Part shown: in pieces, positions 1 to 7,505 of the stretch
How the letters are laid out: each line of letters begins with the position of its first letter
How positions within the stretch are numbered: the first letter of the stretch is position 1
NCBI GenBank assembly: GCA_029861795.1
Contig: JAOTYS010000066.1
Coordinates: 1-14,912, forward strand
DNA length: 14,912 nucleotides
From: Gammaproteobacteria bacterium
GTDB taxonomy: Bacteria > Pseudomonadota > Gammaproteobacteria > Arenicellales > JAOTYS01
Direction of reading: 5' to 3'
Notes under the pieces: generated by a model
Told to the model about the DNA's origin: nothing
Databases searched by the model: none
The model's input: the letters and a program-made list of their open reading frames with translations, nothing else
Made by a program: the position numbers and the translations under genes

Positions 1-333
1 ACTTTCTCCCCAGCCCCGATCTAACACTTCTGCAACCAGGTCTTCCGGCAACATCATGTGCATACTGCCGTCATACGGTGGGTGGACGTGGGCAAATTCG
101 TTACCCCGCATGAAAGCCTCGGCACATCCGTGGCCACCTTCCTCTTGTAGCCACAGAGCTTCGGCGTCAGGGACCGAGATGATGCTCGGGCGCCGTTCAA
201 CAAACGGGAAATCGAAGGCCCGGTCCTTTAGGTTCTTGTAAATCTCGGGCGGAGGGTTCTGATCAAGTTGCTCATGAGGGAGACCGTAGTTGGTCTTGGG
301 TTTGTCCCCAAGTCGCTGTGGCAATGCGAGCAT
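1..333 (-). CDS. Luciferase-domain (PF17648-like) protein, N-terminal part, runs off the left edge
   Basis: This gene is open from an ATG at 333 to the window edge, giving 111 residues without a stop. An in-frame TAA lies 27 bases upstream of the ATG and no other ATG lies between. A good ribosome binding site, GAGGTGA, sits just before the ATG, so this start is well supported. The visible part ends in a block containing FAHVHPPYDGSMHMMLP and then DRGWGE, which resembles the domain Pfam calls 'Luciferase' (PF17648), often seen in small uncharacterised bacterial proteins that are annotated as luciferase family. It is not the FMN-dependent LuxAB type, and no enzymatic role should be assumed. The C-terminus is missing because of the window edge. 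The family call is from memory of the His/Pro/Asp-Gly pattern, so it is moderate; the reality of the gene is more certain. Confidence 0.65.
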   Translation of the reverse strand, partial: MLALPQRLGDKPKTNYGLPHEQLDQNPPPEIYKNLKDRAFDFPFVERRPSIISVPDAEALWLQEEGGHGCAEAFMRGNEFAHVHPPYDGSMHMMLPEDLVAEVLDRGWGES

Positions 334-359
334 GATTTCACCTCGTAGGGGTCGTGAAC

Positions 360-365
360 ATTATA
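360..365 (-). promoter_or_regulatory. Candidate -10 box for the luciferase-domain gene
   Basis: A perfect TATAAT on the minus strand lies about 26 bases upstream of the ATG at 333. It would place the transcript start about 20 bases before the start codon, with the ribosome binding site inside that leader. No convincing -35 hexamer is found 16 to 18 bases further upstream, so the promoter call rests on the -10 box and its position in a 118-base gap between two minus-strand genes. Confidence 0.35.
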
Positions 366-451
366 CCCATTCCGGAGGAGTTGAGCAGCGGCGCACTTCT
401 CGGCGTTGTCCCACTCAGCTGCTCGCAGGATCGCGTCCGATCACTTATGCA

Positions 452-2209
452 TTATTTCATCGAACCAATGCTTAGATCTTCCATAGAAGATGTTTCGCTC
501 TTGTTCCTACGGCGTGCCAACCACCTGAAAAAATAGCCACGCGGTGCCTCTGTGCCTGTAACCAGATAATGCAGCGTATGCGGATTGTTCAGGGTCGCCG
601 TCAATAGCATTTCGCTTCGTTCTGTTCCGCAGAACAGGATTTCGTCGCCGCGGCGTACCGGTTCATCATTGCCCGGCAGCATAAGCCGCTTAGCCTTACG
701 CTGAATGGCTAACGGCACGCAAGCGAGAGAACCATTTATATCATATGGATTCCGTATCAGGTCGCCGAGGGTCAAGCTTCTGTCGGCGTCGAAGAAATCG
801 ATGGGTGCTGCCGCTTCCTCTCCGCATAAGTTGATCCGCCAAAGGTGTGGCGTCTGCTCGCCAATGACCGCCTGCAATCGCTGTATAACCTCGTCTGTCT
901 TCTGCTCTCCCTGTTCCCCCAAATAGTCAATCAGCATCTGAATCTGCGGGGAAATTAGCAGTTTCAGGATCCGTCTTGCTGTGGTCAGGTTAGACTGCAA
1001 GATCAAACCTGCGCGGGCGGCGTCGAATGCCAATTGGTTTTCGTGGTAGTTCTGCCGCACTATGGCAAAAACATTTGGGTTTAATACTTGGGCACTCATC
1101 AGGATGCTCAGGTTATCCGTATCCCTATCGGTGCCAGCGACAATGCCGGCCACGTGCTCGATTCCCGCTTCTTTGAGTGTGTTCCGATTGGCGTGCCCAT
1201 GAATGAATCGTTCTGCTCCCGCAGCTTCCTCAACATCGGGATCGATGATGACTGGATGTATGCCCTGATTCACCATGTACTTGTGCAACCATTGCCCCAT
1301 ACGGCCGTAGCCGCATAGGATCCAGTCGCCAGTGGGGATATTTAACGCGCGCCCAAGGAGAACGCCGTGTGCTCGCACCAGCCAACTATTCAGGTTGTGG
1401 AGGTGGGGTGCCGTGATCGCCATGCTGAGAAGTTGGGCAAATATCTCAAACGGGTCGACCACGGTCACATCTTCCAGCGTATTCAGGTGCTCCTGATGCT
1501 GCGGCGAAGTAGAGCGACAGATTATCCGCACTTTCGGGTTCAAGAACCTCGCCATGATTGTAATTTTTAGATTGATATCCTCGTTATTTGTAAGAATTAC
1601 GACCGCCTTGCAGTTGGGATGTTTCACCCCCGCATCGACCAAGTGCTTGGGAATACTCGGGTCGCCACACAAACCCGGCATTTTGATCCGGTAATCGCGC
1701 AGTGCCAGCGCCTTGATGCGTTCAGGATCCGCGTCGATCACCACCGCCCCGAGATGATGGTCGCTGAGCCCGCGGGCCAGCAGACTACCGGTGTCACCAA
1801 AGCCACATATGATGAAAAACGGTTCCGAGATCCGCTTCACGAGCTGCGCAAACCGGTACTCATTGAGCGCCTGGATGAAATGCGGATTTTGCACCAGGCG
1901 AATGACTGATCCGATCGCGTACAACCAGGCGACCACACCCATATAGAGACATAAGATCGCCCACAGCCTTTGCTCATCGGTGAACTCGGTCGGTATCTCA
2001 CCGAAGCCAGTGGTAGTCGCCGTGTAGGTAAAAAAGTAGAACGCGTGAAACAGGCTCATGTACTCTGGATTACCGGCGACGTCCCTGCCGGGAATCAGCG
2101 CCATGCCGGTAATGCCGACTGCATACGCGACAACCAGCGCGAAGACGGGTCTGCGCATATAGCGCAGCACCACCATAGTCACTCGATCGAGTTCTGATGT
2201 CGTAGCCAT
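452..2209 (-). CDS. Potassium channel protein with two RCK (TrkA-N) domains
   Basis: This is a 585-residue two-transmembrane potassium channel of the inner membrane. Segments of about 21-41 and 81-104 are hydrophobic and flank a pore helix and a selectivity filter, TTTGFGE (65-71), a variant of the usual TVGYG. Two nucleotide-binding RCK/TrkA-N domains follow: the first has CGFGDTGS at about 135-142 and the second CGYGRMGQ at about 319-326. A TrkA-C-like region lies near 470-550. RCK domains gate such channels in response to NAD(H), ATP, c-di-AMP or ions; which one acts here is not visible. The start at 2209 is 8 bases after the stop of the DUF6394 gene, has only a weak ribosome binding site, and is probably translationally coupled. 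The filter phenylalanine is common in bacterial channels and still fits K+ selectivity. Confidence 0.9.
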   Translation of the reverse strand: MATTSELDRVTMVVLRYMRRPVFALVVAYAVGITGMALIPGRDVAGNPEYMSLFHAFYFFTYTATTTGFGEIPTEFTDEQRLWAILCLYMGVVAWLYAIGSVIRLVQNPHFIQALNEYRFAQLVKRISEPFFIICGFGDTGSLLARGLSDHHLGAVVIDADPERIKALALRDYRIKMPGLCGDPSIPKHLVDAGVKHPNCKAVVILTNNEDINLKITIMARFLNPKVRIICRSTSPQHQEHLNTLEDVTVVDPFEIFAQLLSMAITAPHLHNLNSWLVRAHGVLLGRALNIPTGDWILCGYGRMGQWLHKYMVNQGIHPVIIDPDVEEAAGAERFIHGHANRNTLKEAGIEHVAGIVAGTDRDTDNLSILMSAQVLNPNVFAIVRQNYHENQLAFDAARAGLILQSNLTTARRILKLLISPQIQMLIDYLGEQGEQKTDEVIQRLQAVIGEQTPHLWRINLCGEEAAAPIDFFDADRSLTLGDLIRNPYDINGSLACVPLAIQRKAKRLMLPGNDEPVRRGDEILFCGTERSEMLLTATLNNPHTLHYLVTGTEAPRGYFFRWLARRRNKSETSSMEDLSIGSMK

Positions 2210-2217
2210 GATGTCAC

Positions 2218-2601
2218 TTAACGACGCGACATGAGCGTGTCTCCGATCAGTATCACTACAGATACTATATTTGCCAGTAGCGCGCCACCGGCCAGAGAAA
2301 CAATGTTCGCCATCGACTCGGAGTTCGGACCTAACGGGGTGTCACTTTCCGCCACGATCCATAAGACACGTGCGGAGATTAACAACAGATCGGCGACTAG
2401 ACTTGCGGCCAGAAGCAGTGCACCGACCTGCGAGCGATCACCCAGCTTTAAGCCTGTCGCGATGAGGTTAACGAGGATGGCGATGGTGAGAATCCAAACA
2501 TTGTGGTGGGTCCGATCGTCGATTTCTCCCATGACGAAGACAAAGTTGAACGTCAACGAGAGAATGATAAATAATCCGAATATGACCCGTTCCAGGTTCA
2601 T
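2218..2601 (-). CDS. DUF6394 family small membrane protein
   Basis: This gene encodes 127 residues with four predicted membrane helices at about 7-26, 36-53, 60-80 and 100-122. The central GLKLGDRSQVGALLLA followed by SLVADLLLI is characteristic of what I recall as DUF6394. It has no known function. The start is supported by a GAGG 7 bases before the ATG. The stop codon is 8 bases before the potassium channel start, so the two are almost certainly co-transcribed, with this gene first. Proteins of this family tend to sit beside TrkA-N potassium channels, so an accessory or regulatory role for the channel is a reasonable inference, not shown by sequence. The family assignment is from memory of the conserved block. 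Confidence 0.8.
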   Translation of the reverse strand: MNLERVIFGLFIILSLTFNFVFVMGEIDDRTHHNVWILTIAILVNLIATGLKLGDRSQVGALLLAASLVADLLLISARVLWIVAESDTPLGPNSESMANIVSLAGGALLANIVSVVILIGDTLMSRR

Positions 2602-2792
2602 GTCTAGTCCTCAGAGGCCTTGGATAACCTGAGCAGAATACTACTCACTGGACGGTCCGTCATCTCCGCGCAGTGTAAGGGTTCTTCACTCGCTATGTTT
2701 CGCGTCATTGCTACCTCCTCCGGTGGCCATAATGTCGCCGGCAACGCAGTGTGCGACAGCGGGTTGGTCGTGGATCTCTCGTCGATGGATGG

Positions 2793-3095
2793 CGTTCGTG
2801 TCCAAGGTGGACTTTTGGCCCGCTAGGTGTTCGAGAGCGGCCGTTGGCACATTGGCGCTCCGATGTGTCCACCCATGCCATGGCTGCAAATCGGTAACCT
2901 CTACCATGCCTGACCCCAGGAGTCCCTGCAGCAGGGCTCCAACATTATCAAGATGGTCAGCGCGCCATCTCCGTCCGTATAACCTTCGCGGCAATGTAAC
3001 TTGTTGCCGCAGAAAGTGAAGCCGTAGTACAGACAGTGCTTTTCGGACTTGGTCAGTTCGACAAACTTTTCCAAATACGAATTAACAGGGGTCAA
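2793..3095 (-). pseudogene. Frameshifted ABM-type (antibiotic biosynthesis monooxygenase-like) small protein
   Basis: Two minus-strand frames together spell one small protein. The first frame, from about 3095 (a TTG; no ATG is available), reads through KFVELTKSEKHCLYYGF, then FCGNKLHCREGYTDGDGAL. At about 2956-2965 the sense continues only in the next frame, DHLDNVGALLQGLLGSG, then VEVTDLQ and, after about ten less conserved residues, PTAALEHLAG. The combined pattern (CLYYGF, CREGY, HLDNVGALL, near-C-terminal helix) matches dimeric ABM-fold stress proteins of about 100 residues. One missing base explains the break. The second frame stays open to 2686 but loses resemblance after about 2793. 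The stretch between VTDLQ and PTAAL also looks altered. A sequencing deletion could explain the frameshift alone, but the absent ATG, the lack of a ribosome binding site and the poor C-terminus favour a decayed gene. Confidence 0.65.
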
Positions 3096-3111
3096 GTAAA
3101 ACTGGTATGAT
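3082..3111 (+). promoter_or_regulatory. Sigma70-type promoter of the DUF1326 gene
   Basis: TTAACA (3082-3087) and TATGAT (3106-3111) are separated by 18 bases, and the -10 box is preceded by TGG, an extended -10 element. Predicted transcription starts near 3118, about 38 bases before the ATG at 3156. The promoter overlaps the first codons of the degraded minus-strand gene, which fits that gene no longer being used. Confidence 0.6.
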
Positions 3112-3155
3112 ATTTTTCATCTCGTCGTAACAATTGAAAAATGAAGGGGAAGATT

Positions 3156-3815
3156 ATGGCCTATACCGACTGGATGATTCGTACCAAGCAGATCGGTACG
3201 TGCAGCTGCGATTACGGCTGCCCATGCGAGTTTAACGCTCCTCCAACCCGTACGCCGTGCGAAGGAGTCATGGCTTTAGAAATTACGGAAGGCCATTACG
3301 GCGACGTTCGGTTGGATGGACTACGAGTAGCAGGTGCTTATCGATGGCCTGGACCCGTGCATGAAGGTCATGGGACTTGGTGGAGCATCATCGACCCACG
3401 TGCCACGGAAGAACAGCAGCAAGCGCTGTTTACAATCCTTGGTGGACAGGATCAGGAGCCGACAACTGCGTTTGCTATTTATGCCTCTACCATCGAACAC
3501 GAACCAGACCCTATCTACGCAGAAATCGAATTCGAGTGGGATCTTGACAATGCAACTGGTCGTTTCGGAGTACAGGATGTTCTCGGAGCTGGAGTTGAAC
3601 CGATTCGAAATCCGGTAACCGGCGCGACCTATCGTGCTGCCATCAAGTTACACGACGGGTTTGAGTTCCGCGAGGGCGAGATGGCGAGCAGCACATTCTG
3701 GAGTAAGGGTGAACTCGATCAGAAACATAAAAATTGCTACGGCGTACTAAGCTACGTGACCTATGGCCCCAATGGCATCATTGACGAGCAAAGTCACCCA
3801 CGAGCGATTGCCTAA
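3156..3815 (+). CDS. DUF1326 domain-containing cysteine-rich protein
   Basis: This gene encodes 219 residues beginning MAYTDWMIRTKQIGTCSCDYG. An earlier in-frame ATG at 3141 has no ribosome binding site, whereas GAAGGGG lies 6 to 7 bases before the ATG at 3156, so the latter was chosen. The N-terminus carries the family hallmark Cys-x-Cys-x3-Cys-Pro-Cys (C16, C18, C22, C24) plus C35, followed by an LDGL motif and a WSIIDPRA segment that begins the second half. These residues suggest a metal site or redox-active cysteines, but DUF1326 proteins have no established function. There is no signal peptide, so the protein is probably cytoplasmic. It stands alone, with its own promoter upstream and a 288-base gap downstream. 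Confidence 0.88.
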   Translation: MAYTDWMIRTKQIGTCSCDYGCPCEFNAPPTRTPCEGVMALEITEGHYGDVRLDGLRVAGAYRWPGPVHEGHGTWWSIIDPRATEEQQQALFTILGGQDQEPTTAFAIYASTIEHEPDPIYAEIEFEWDLDNATGRFGVQDVLGAGVEPIRNPVTGATYRAAIKLHDGFEFREGEMASSTFWSKGELDQKHKNCYGVLSYVTYGPNGIIDEQSHPRAIA

Positions 3816-3827
3816 TCTCGGCGAGAT
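3815..3827 (+). other. Small hairpin at the DUF1326 stop codon
   Basis: ATCTC and GAGAT are paired around a three-base loop, starting at the last base of the TAA stop. The stem is only five pairs and no T-run follows, so it is not a convincing intrinsic terminator. It may limit 3' exonuclease trimming or have no role. Confidence 0.2.
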
Positions 3828-3998
3828 CCAAAACTTAGCCCAAGATACCGAAAGCAAGATCTTACCGATAAAACTTCTCAGACCTGACAACTTGCTAACG
3901 AGAACCCCATTAGGCGAACTCTTGAAATAGAATTCAGGAAAGGGGTTTGAATTCCTACTCTTCCCCCAGCCCCACTACATTAGAATTAGTTCGTTCTC

Positions 3999-4007
3999 TG
4001 GTAAAAT
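3999..4007 (+). promoter_or_regulatory. Candidate extended -10 promoter for the MDR dehydrogenase gene
   Basis: TGG-TAAAAT forms an extended -10 element about 97 bases before the ATG at 4104. No good -35 box is seen at 16 to 18 bases, which is tolerable for extended -10 promoters. The rest of the 3816-4103 gap holds two GAATTC copies 13 bases apart and no recognisable RNA element. Confidence 0.3.
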
Positions 4008-4103
4008 CCGGCTGGTCAAAATCGACCTGTCGATCTCCGTGCTACCAGCAATTTCTGCAGCGGCAGCTATCCCATCGTAAATAAAAGGAAAGCGAGAAAC
4101 CGC

Positions 4104-5261
4104 ATGGAAACTGAGTACGAAACGGTTCCAAAACAAGATCGATTTGATCCAAAGGGCGGTAAAACAACTATGAAAGCAGTTGTCACCACCGGCAACGGCG
4201 GATACGACAAGCTCGATTACCGCGAAGTCGCCGTCCCGACGCTTGCGCCGGGCGAGGTCCTACTGCAAGTCCTCGCCGCCGGCGTGAATAACACCGAAAT
4301 CAATACACGCCTTGGTTGGTACTCATCCAATGTCACAACGGGTACAGACGATGCGGCAGCTGCGGAAGCAGAGAAAGCGACAGCAAAGGCCGACGGGGGG
4401 TGGAACGAGGCGACGCCGTTTCCTTTCATCCAGGGCACAGATTGTTGCGGCCGTGTTGTTGCCATCGCGCCTGGCGGGGACGAAAGCACCATCGGTTCGC
4501 GCGTACTAGTGCGGTCGTGTATGCGCCGGTCGGGGTTTGAGTCCATGGACCATATCTGGATGGGTTCCGATTTCGACGGCGCATTCGCCCAATTCGTGAA
4601 AGTACCCGCCGGGGAGGTTTTTGCGGTGAACTGCGATTGGAGCGATGTCGAGCTTAGCACGATCCCGTGCGCCTACGGCACGGCTGAGAACATGGTGCAT
4701 CGCGCGAAGGTGTGTAAGGGCGAGCATGTGTTGGTGGCTGGAGCGTCGGGCGGTGTCGGTTCGGCCGTCGTGCAACTGGTGAAGCGGCGTGGCGCCACAG
4801 TGACTGCAATCGCGGGTAAGGCGAAGATGGAGCAAGTTCGATCTATTGGACCAGATGGTGTCGTCGAGCGTGGCGACGATGTCGTTGCCAGTCTCGGCGA
4901 GAACTCTGTGGACGTCGTCGTTGACAACGTGGCGGGACCGGCCTTTGGAGGCATGCTGAAAGTGCTGGTGCGAGGGGGGAGATATGTATCCTCTGGTGCG
5001 ATCGGCGGCCCACTCGTGACGCTCGACATGCGCACCTTCTATCTCAAAGACCTGACGCTCGTTGGCTGCACTGCGTGGGACGAGCCCGTTTTCCCAAACC
5101 TCATTTCCTACATCGAGTGCGGCGAGGTGCGGCCGCTTGTAGCGAAGACGTTTCCGCTCGAACGAATTGCGGACGCGCAGCGTGAGTTCCTCGAGAAGAA
5201 ACATTTCGGGAACTTCGTCTTGATTCCGCCGCAGCTGGATGATTCAGATACGAACCTCTAA
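4104..5261 (+). CDS. Zinc-less MDR-family alcohol dehydrogenase / NADPH:quinone reductase
   Basis: This gene encodes 385 residues of the medium-chain dehydrogenase/reductase superfamily. The family core starts at MKAVVTTGNGGYDKL (residue 23, ATG at 4170), so the first 22 residues are an extension whose translation is uncertain. AAGGA lies 14 bases before the upstream ATG and no good site precedes the inner ATG, so I keep the longer form. A GroES-like catalytic half (about 23-180) contains LAAGVNNTEINTR and FIQGTDCCGRVV. The Rossmann NAD(P)-binding motif GASGGVGS is at 213-220. A C-terminal block with TFPLERIADAQREF closes the catalytic fold. The zinc-binding cysteine/histidine set of true alcohol dehydrogenases is not seen, pointing to quinone, enone or carbonyl reduction. 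Substrate is unknown. The gene is monocistronic by spacing, with an esterase about 150 bases downstream on the same strand. Confidence 0.85.
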   Translation: METEYETVPKQDRFDPKGGKTTMKAVVTTGNGGYDKLDYREVAVPTLAPGEVLLQVLAAGVNNTEINTRLGWYSSNVTTGTDDAAAAEAEKATAKADGGWNEATPFPFIQGTDCCGRVVAIAPGGDESTIGSRVLVRSCMRRSGFESMDHIWMGSDFDGAFAQFVKVPAGEVFAVNCDWSDVELSTIPCAYGTAENMVHRAKVCKGEHVLVAGASGGVGSAVVQLVKRRGATVTAIAGKAKMEQVRSIGPDGVVERGDDVVASLGENSVDVVVDNVAGPAFGGMLKVLVRGGRYVSSGAIGGPLVTLDMRTFYLKDLTLVGCTAWDEPVFPNLISYIECGEVRPLVAKTFPLERIADAQREFLEKKHFGNFVLIPPQLDDSDTNL

Positions 5262-5414
5262 TTTCTAATGTAATCAGCACGATGTTACGGCACGGAATCA
5301 GCGCTTACCGCCAGTCTGTAGGAGCACGGGAGCCCGACAGTGACGTTCCGCGCAACCTGAGATATGCTCACGCACACTCCCGCGACTCAACATTGGTCGG
5401 GGTCGCGTTCATAT

Positions 5415-6335
5415 ATGAGTGCGACCGGAATGATGCTGTCACTGAAACCCGCCGTTTTCGCCATCATCTTGGCCATTGGCCCGTCATGGGCGACGGCCGG
5501 AGAGGTTCGTAGCGATCAACGCACTGCGAGCGCAGCGTTGGGGCGAGAGATTGCCTACACCATATACCTTCCGGACGGCTACTCAGAACCGAATGCGCGG
5601 TTCCCGGTGATCTACGTGCTTCATGGCTTTGGCGCCGGTCAGCGCGAGTGGTTTCATGGCGGACGGCTGAAAGAGACGCTCGATCGCCTGATCGAAGCCG
5701 AGGAGATCCGTCCTGTCATTGCGGTCGCACCTGCGGCGGGGAAGAGTTGGTATGTCGATAGTGCGGATTATGGGGGGCCGGGCGACTACGAGACGGCGAT
5801 CGTGCACGACCTAGTGATGGCCATTGATCGCCACTATCCGACGATTGCCGACCGGGCACATAGGGCAATCGCAGGTATTTCCATGGGCGGGCATGGTGCA
5901 CTCCGGTTCGCTTTTGCGCATCCAGACCGTTTCTCGGCCGTCGCGGCGCTGAGCCCCGGTATCTGGAAGCCCGGCGGTGTGTCCTGGAGTCTCAGCCCGC
6001 AGTTCGATCCCCCGGAAGAACGTGAGAAGTGGTTCCCACGTACCACGGGCGAGACTTTCGATTTGGCAACCTTCAACGCACAGTCTCCGTTCGCGTTGGT
6101 GGCAAACGTCGCAACGTATGAATTCCCTCCGCGAATACTGATCGCGGTTGGCAACGATGACTATTGGAGCCTTCAAGACGGTGCACTCGAGATGTATCTC
6201 GATCTGCGGGCTCACGGTCTGAAACCCATGCTGCGCGTCGCCGACGGTGATCACAGCTGGAAGTTCTGGCGACCGATTGTCGATCATGTTCTGCGCTTCC
6301 TCAACGATGGCTGGCCTAACCCCGAGAATGGCTGA
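5415..6335 (+). CDS. Secreted alpha/beta-hydrolase esterase (PF00756 esterase D/feruloyl-esterase type)
   Basis: The product is a 306-residue protein starting at ATG 5415. The start is chosen because MSATGMMLSLKPAVFAIILAIG followed by PSWATA forms a signal peptide, with probable cleavage before GEVRS. The frame stays open upstream to another ATG at 5364 (323 residues), which would give an unlikely 17-residue leader; ATG 5430 is also possible. The esterase fold shows HGFGAGQREWF in the oxyanion region, the nucleophile elbow GISMGG with Ser156, an acid residue in VGNDDYW (Asp248 or Asp249) and His280 in DGDHSWKFW. This family covers S-formylglutathione hydrolases, feruloyl/xylan esterases and mycolyltransferases. 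A secretion signal argues against the cytoplasmic formylglutathione enzyme and for hydrolysis of an ester in the periplasm or outside the cell. The gene ends convergent to the glycine-zipper gene. Confidence 0.85.
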   Translation: MSATGMMLSLKPAVFAIILAIGPSWATAGEVRSDQRTASAALGREIAYTIYLPDGYSEPNARFPVIYVLHGFGAGQREWFHGGRLKETLDRLIEAEEIRPVIAVAPAAGKSWYVDSADYGGPGDYETAIVHDLVMAIDRHYPTIADRAHRAIAGISMGGHGALRFAFAHPDRFSAVAALSPGIWKPGGVSWSLSPQFDPPEEREKWFPRTTGETFDLATFNAQSPFALVANVATYEFPPRILIAVGNDDYWSLQDGALEMYLDLRAHGLKPMLRVADGDHSWKFWRPIVDHVLRFLNDGWPNPENG

Positions 6336-6906
6336 GGTTGCGTTGGACTACCGCGACACAGCAGTCGAATGACCGGTTATTTCATGTCTGGGATTTTGTT
6401 CGGGATGACCTGGGTCAATCCGTTCTGGCACGATGTCGAGTTTCAATAACCAGATACTTAAGGGCGATAGGCCACCCAGACACAGCTGAGCGAAGGGATA
6501 ACCGTTATCGGTTCGGATCACCAAATCACACGCTCTGTTGCCACCATCCCGCTCACCCCTGAGGACATAGCCGCGTCCACGGGTGCTATGCGTTGATTGC
6601 TAAGAACTAGGGCAAAGGTCGGCGGTATCGTCACCGATCTATAATGAACGTGAGCCTGTCCATGACAGTTGGCAGGTCATATCGCGGACGTTATGCAATC
6701 CAAACCAGGTTCTCCGACACTTCGTCTAACCACAGTAACTCACTGGGGCAATTGCCCTCCCCCATGGTTAAAGATACGACAAAAAATCAGTGAGTTGCTG
6801 CTCCTTTGATACTCGTTACTTTAACCGGTTTGCTCGTCTATCGATGACACGGTCGATTCTCGTTTACTTTGCGATAAGTCGTTTTTACCGAACACTCGAA
6901 AGATTC
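6336..6906. other. Gene-free stretch between convergent genes
   Basis: No reading frame here shows family resemblance or a credible ribosome binding site. A TATAAT occurs at 6641-6646 on the plus strand but has no -35 partner and no gene downstream. An ATGAC / GTCAT inverted pair lies near 6661-6679. The clearest element is the inverted repeat at 6733-6800, listed separately. The length is more than is needed for two terminators, so it may hold decayed sequence or an unrecognised RNA. Confidence 0.4.
6733..6800. repeat. 13-base inverted repeat flanking a 12-base palindrome
   Basis: CAGTAACTCACTG (6733-6745) and CAGTGAGTTGCTG (6788-6800) are inverted copies matching at 12 of 13 positions, separated by 42 bases. 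Immediately inside the left arm is the perfect palindrome GGGCAATTGCCC (6746-6757). The element lies between the ends of two convergent genes, about 110 bases past the glycine-zipper stop. It could be a bidirectional terminator stem, a protein-binding site or the ends of a very small repeat element. No T-tract typical of an intrinsic terminator follows; an A-run at 6781-6786 precedes the right arm. Confidence 0.45.
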
Positions 6907-7500
6907 TCAGTCGTTACAAAGGATATTGACCTTGGTGACGGCACGTTGAACGGCGTCATCGGTTTCCGCATCCAGCAGTTCTTCCTTGGCCGCCAGGCAT
7001 TCTTCGGCCTCTTCGTGAAATTCTTCCTGGAGATCCGCGGGCAAACTGGCAACTGGCGTTTCACAGGCCGAAGGCGACATCCGGCGGAGATTGGCCGTGC
7101 CCTTACCGGCCTGTTCCACGGTGACGCAGTCGCCAATCCGCACCTCGGTCTGATCGGTCACCACTCGAACGCTACCGCCCGCGGTCTGCACGGTGTACGC
7201 CATTCCCCGCCCACCGGTGGTAGCGCCCCCTATAGCCGCGCCAGTCGCTGCGCCAAGGGCGCCATACTTCCGCTTCTTCTTACCCGATCTGCCGCCCTGG
7301 CTCGCATAGCCTGCAATGCCGCCGATCAACGCGCCTTTACCCGCGGCCGACTCAAGCTTCACCTGTTCCGCACTGACCACAATTCCGGTCTGCACCGTCG
7401 TCGCGGTGCCTTTCTTGTTCTGAGCCCATGCCGATCCAAAGGCGAGCGAAAACAAAACTAGGATCAGGATGGTGATGGTGCGTTGTACTCTAAAGGTCAT
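6907..7500 (-). CDS. Secreted glycine-zipper 2TM-domain protein
   Basis: This gene encodes 197 residues. The start at 7500 is preferred over the in-frame ATG at 7515 because GGAGA lies 8 bases before it, while nothing suitable precedes 7515. A signal peptide spans residues 1-26, with likely cleavage at AWA before QNKK; there is no lipobox cysteine. Residues about 54-100 are rich in Gly and Ala in the zipper pattern GKGALIGGIAGYASQGG and GALGAATGAAIGGATTGG, separated by a basic GKKKRKYG stretch. This is the SlyB/Rick_17kDa-like glycine-zipper that inserts into or associates with membranes. Next is a small beta-like segment with VRIGDCVTVEQ, then an acidic helical tail with two cysteines. It probably acts at the outer membrane or in the periplasm. 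Exact role is unknown. Confidence 0.8.
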   Translation of the reverse strand: MTFRVQRTITILILVLFSLAFGSAWAQNKKGTATTVQTGIVVSAEQVKLESAAGKGALIGGIAGYASQGGRSGKKKRKYGALGAATGAAIGGATTGGRGMAYTVQTAGGSVRVVTDQTEVRIGDCVTVEQAGKGTANLRRMSPSACETPVASLPADLQEEFHEEAEECLAAKEELLDAETDDAVQRAVTKVNILCND

Positions 7501-7505
7501 CTGCG

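Noticed and set aside
3930..3954. Two GAATTC copies 13 bases apart in the gap before the MDR gene
   Set aside because: Six-base palindromes this close occur by chance, the flanks do not match, and they are not placed as promoter or terminator elements.
4506..5204. A 232-codon minus-strand frame inside the MDR dehydrogenase
   Set aside because: It lies wholly within a gene with clear family motifs, and its product is low in hydrophobic core patterns and has no ribosome binding site.
5811..6287. A 158-codon minus-strand frame opposite the esterase
   Set aside because: It is antisense to the esterase catalytic region and shows no family resemblance.
6641..6646. A TATAAT in the gene-free stretch as promoter of a hidden RNA
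   Set aside because: There is no -35 partner and no stable terminator-like structure or gene at a sensible distance downstream.
6790..7461. A 223-codon plus-strand frame opposite the glycine-zipper gene
   Set aside because: It is a shadow of the minus-strand gene, which has a signal peptide, a zipper motif and a proper ribosome binding site; the plus-strand product resembles nothing.
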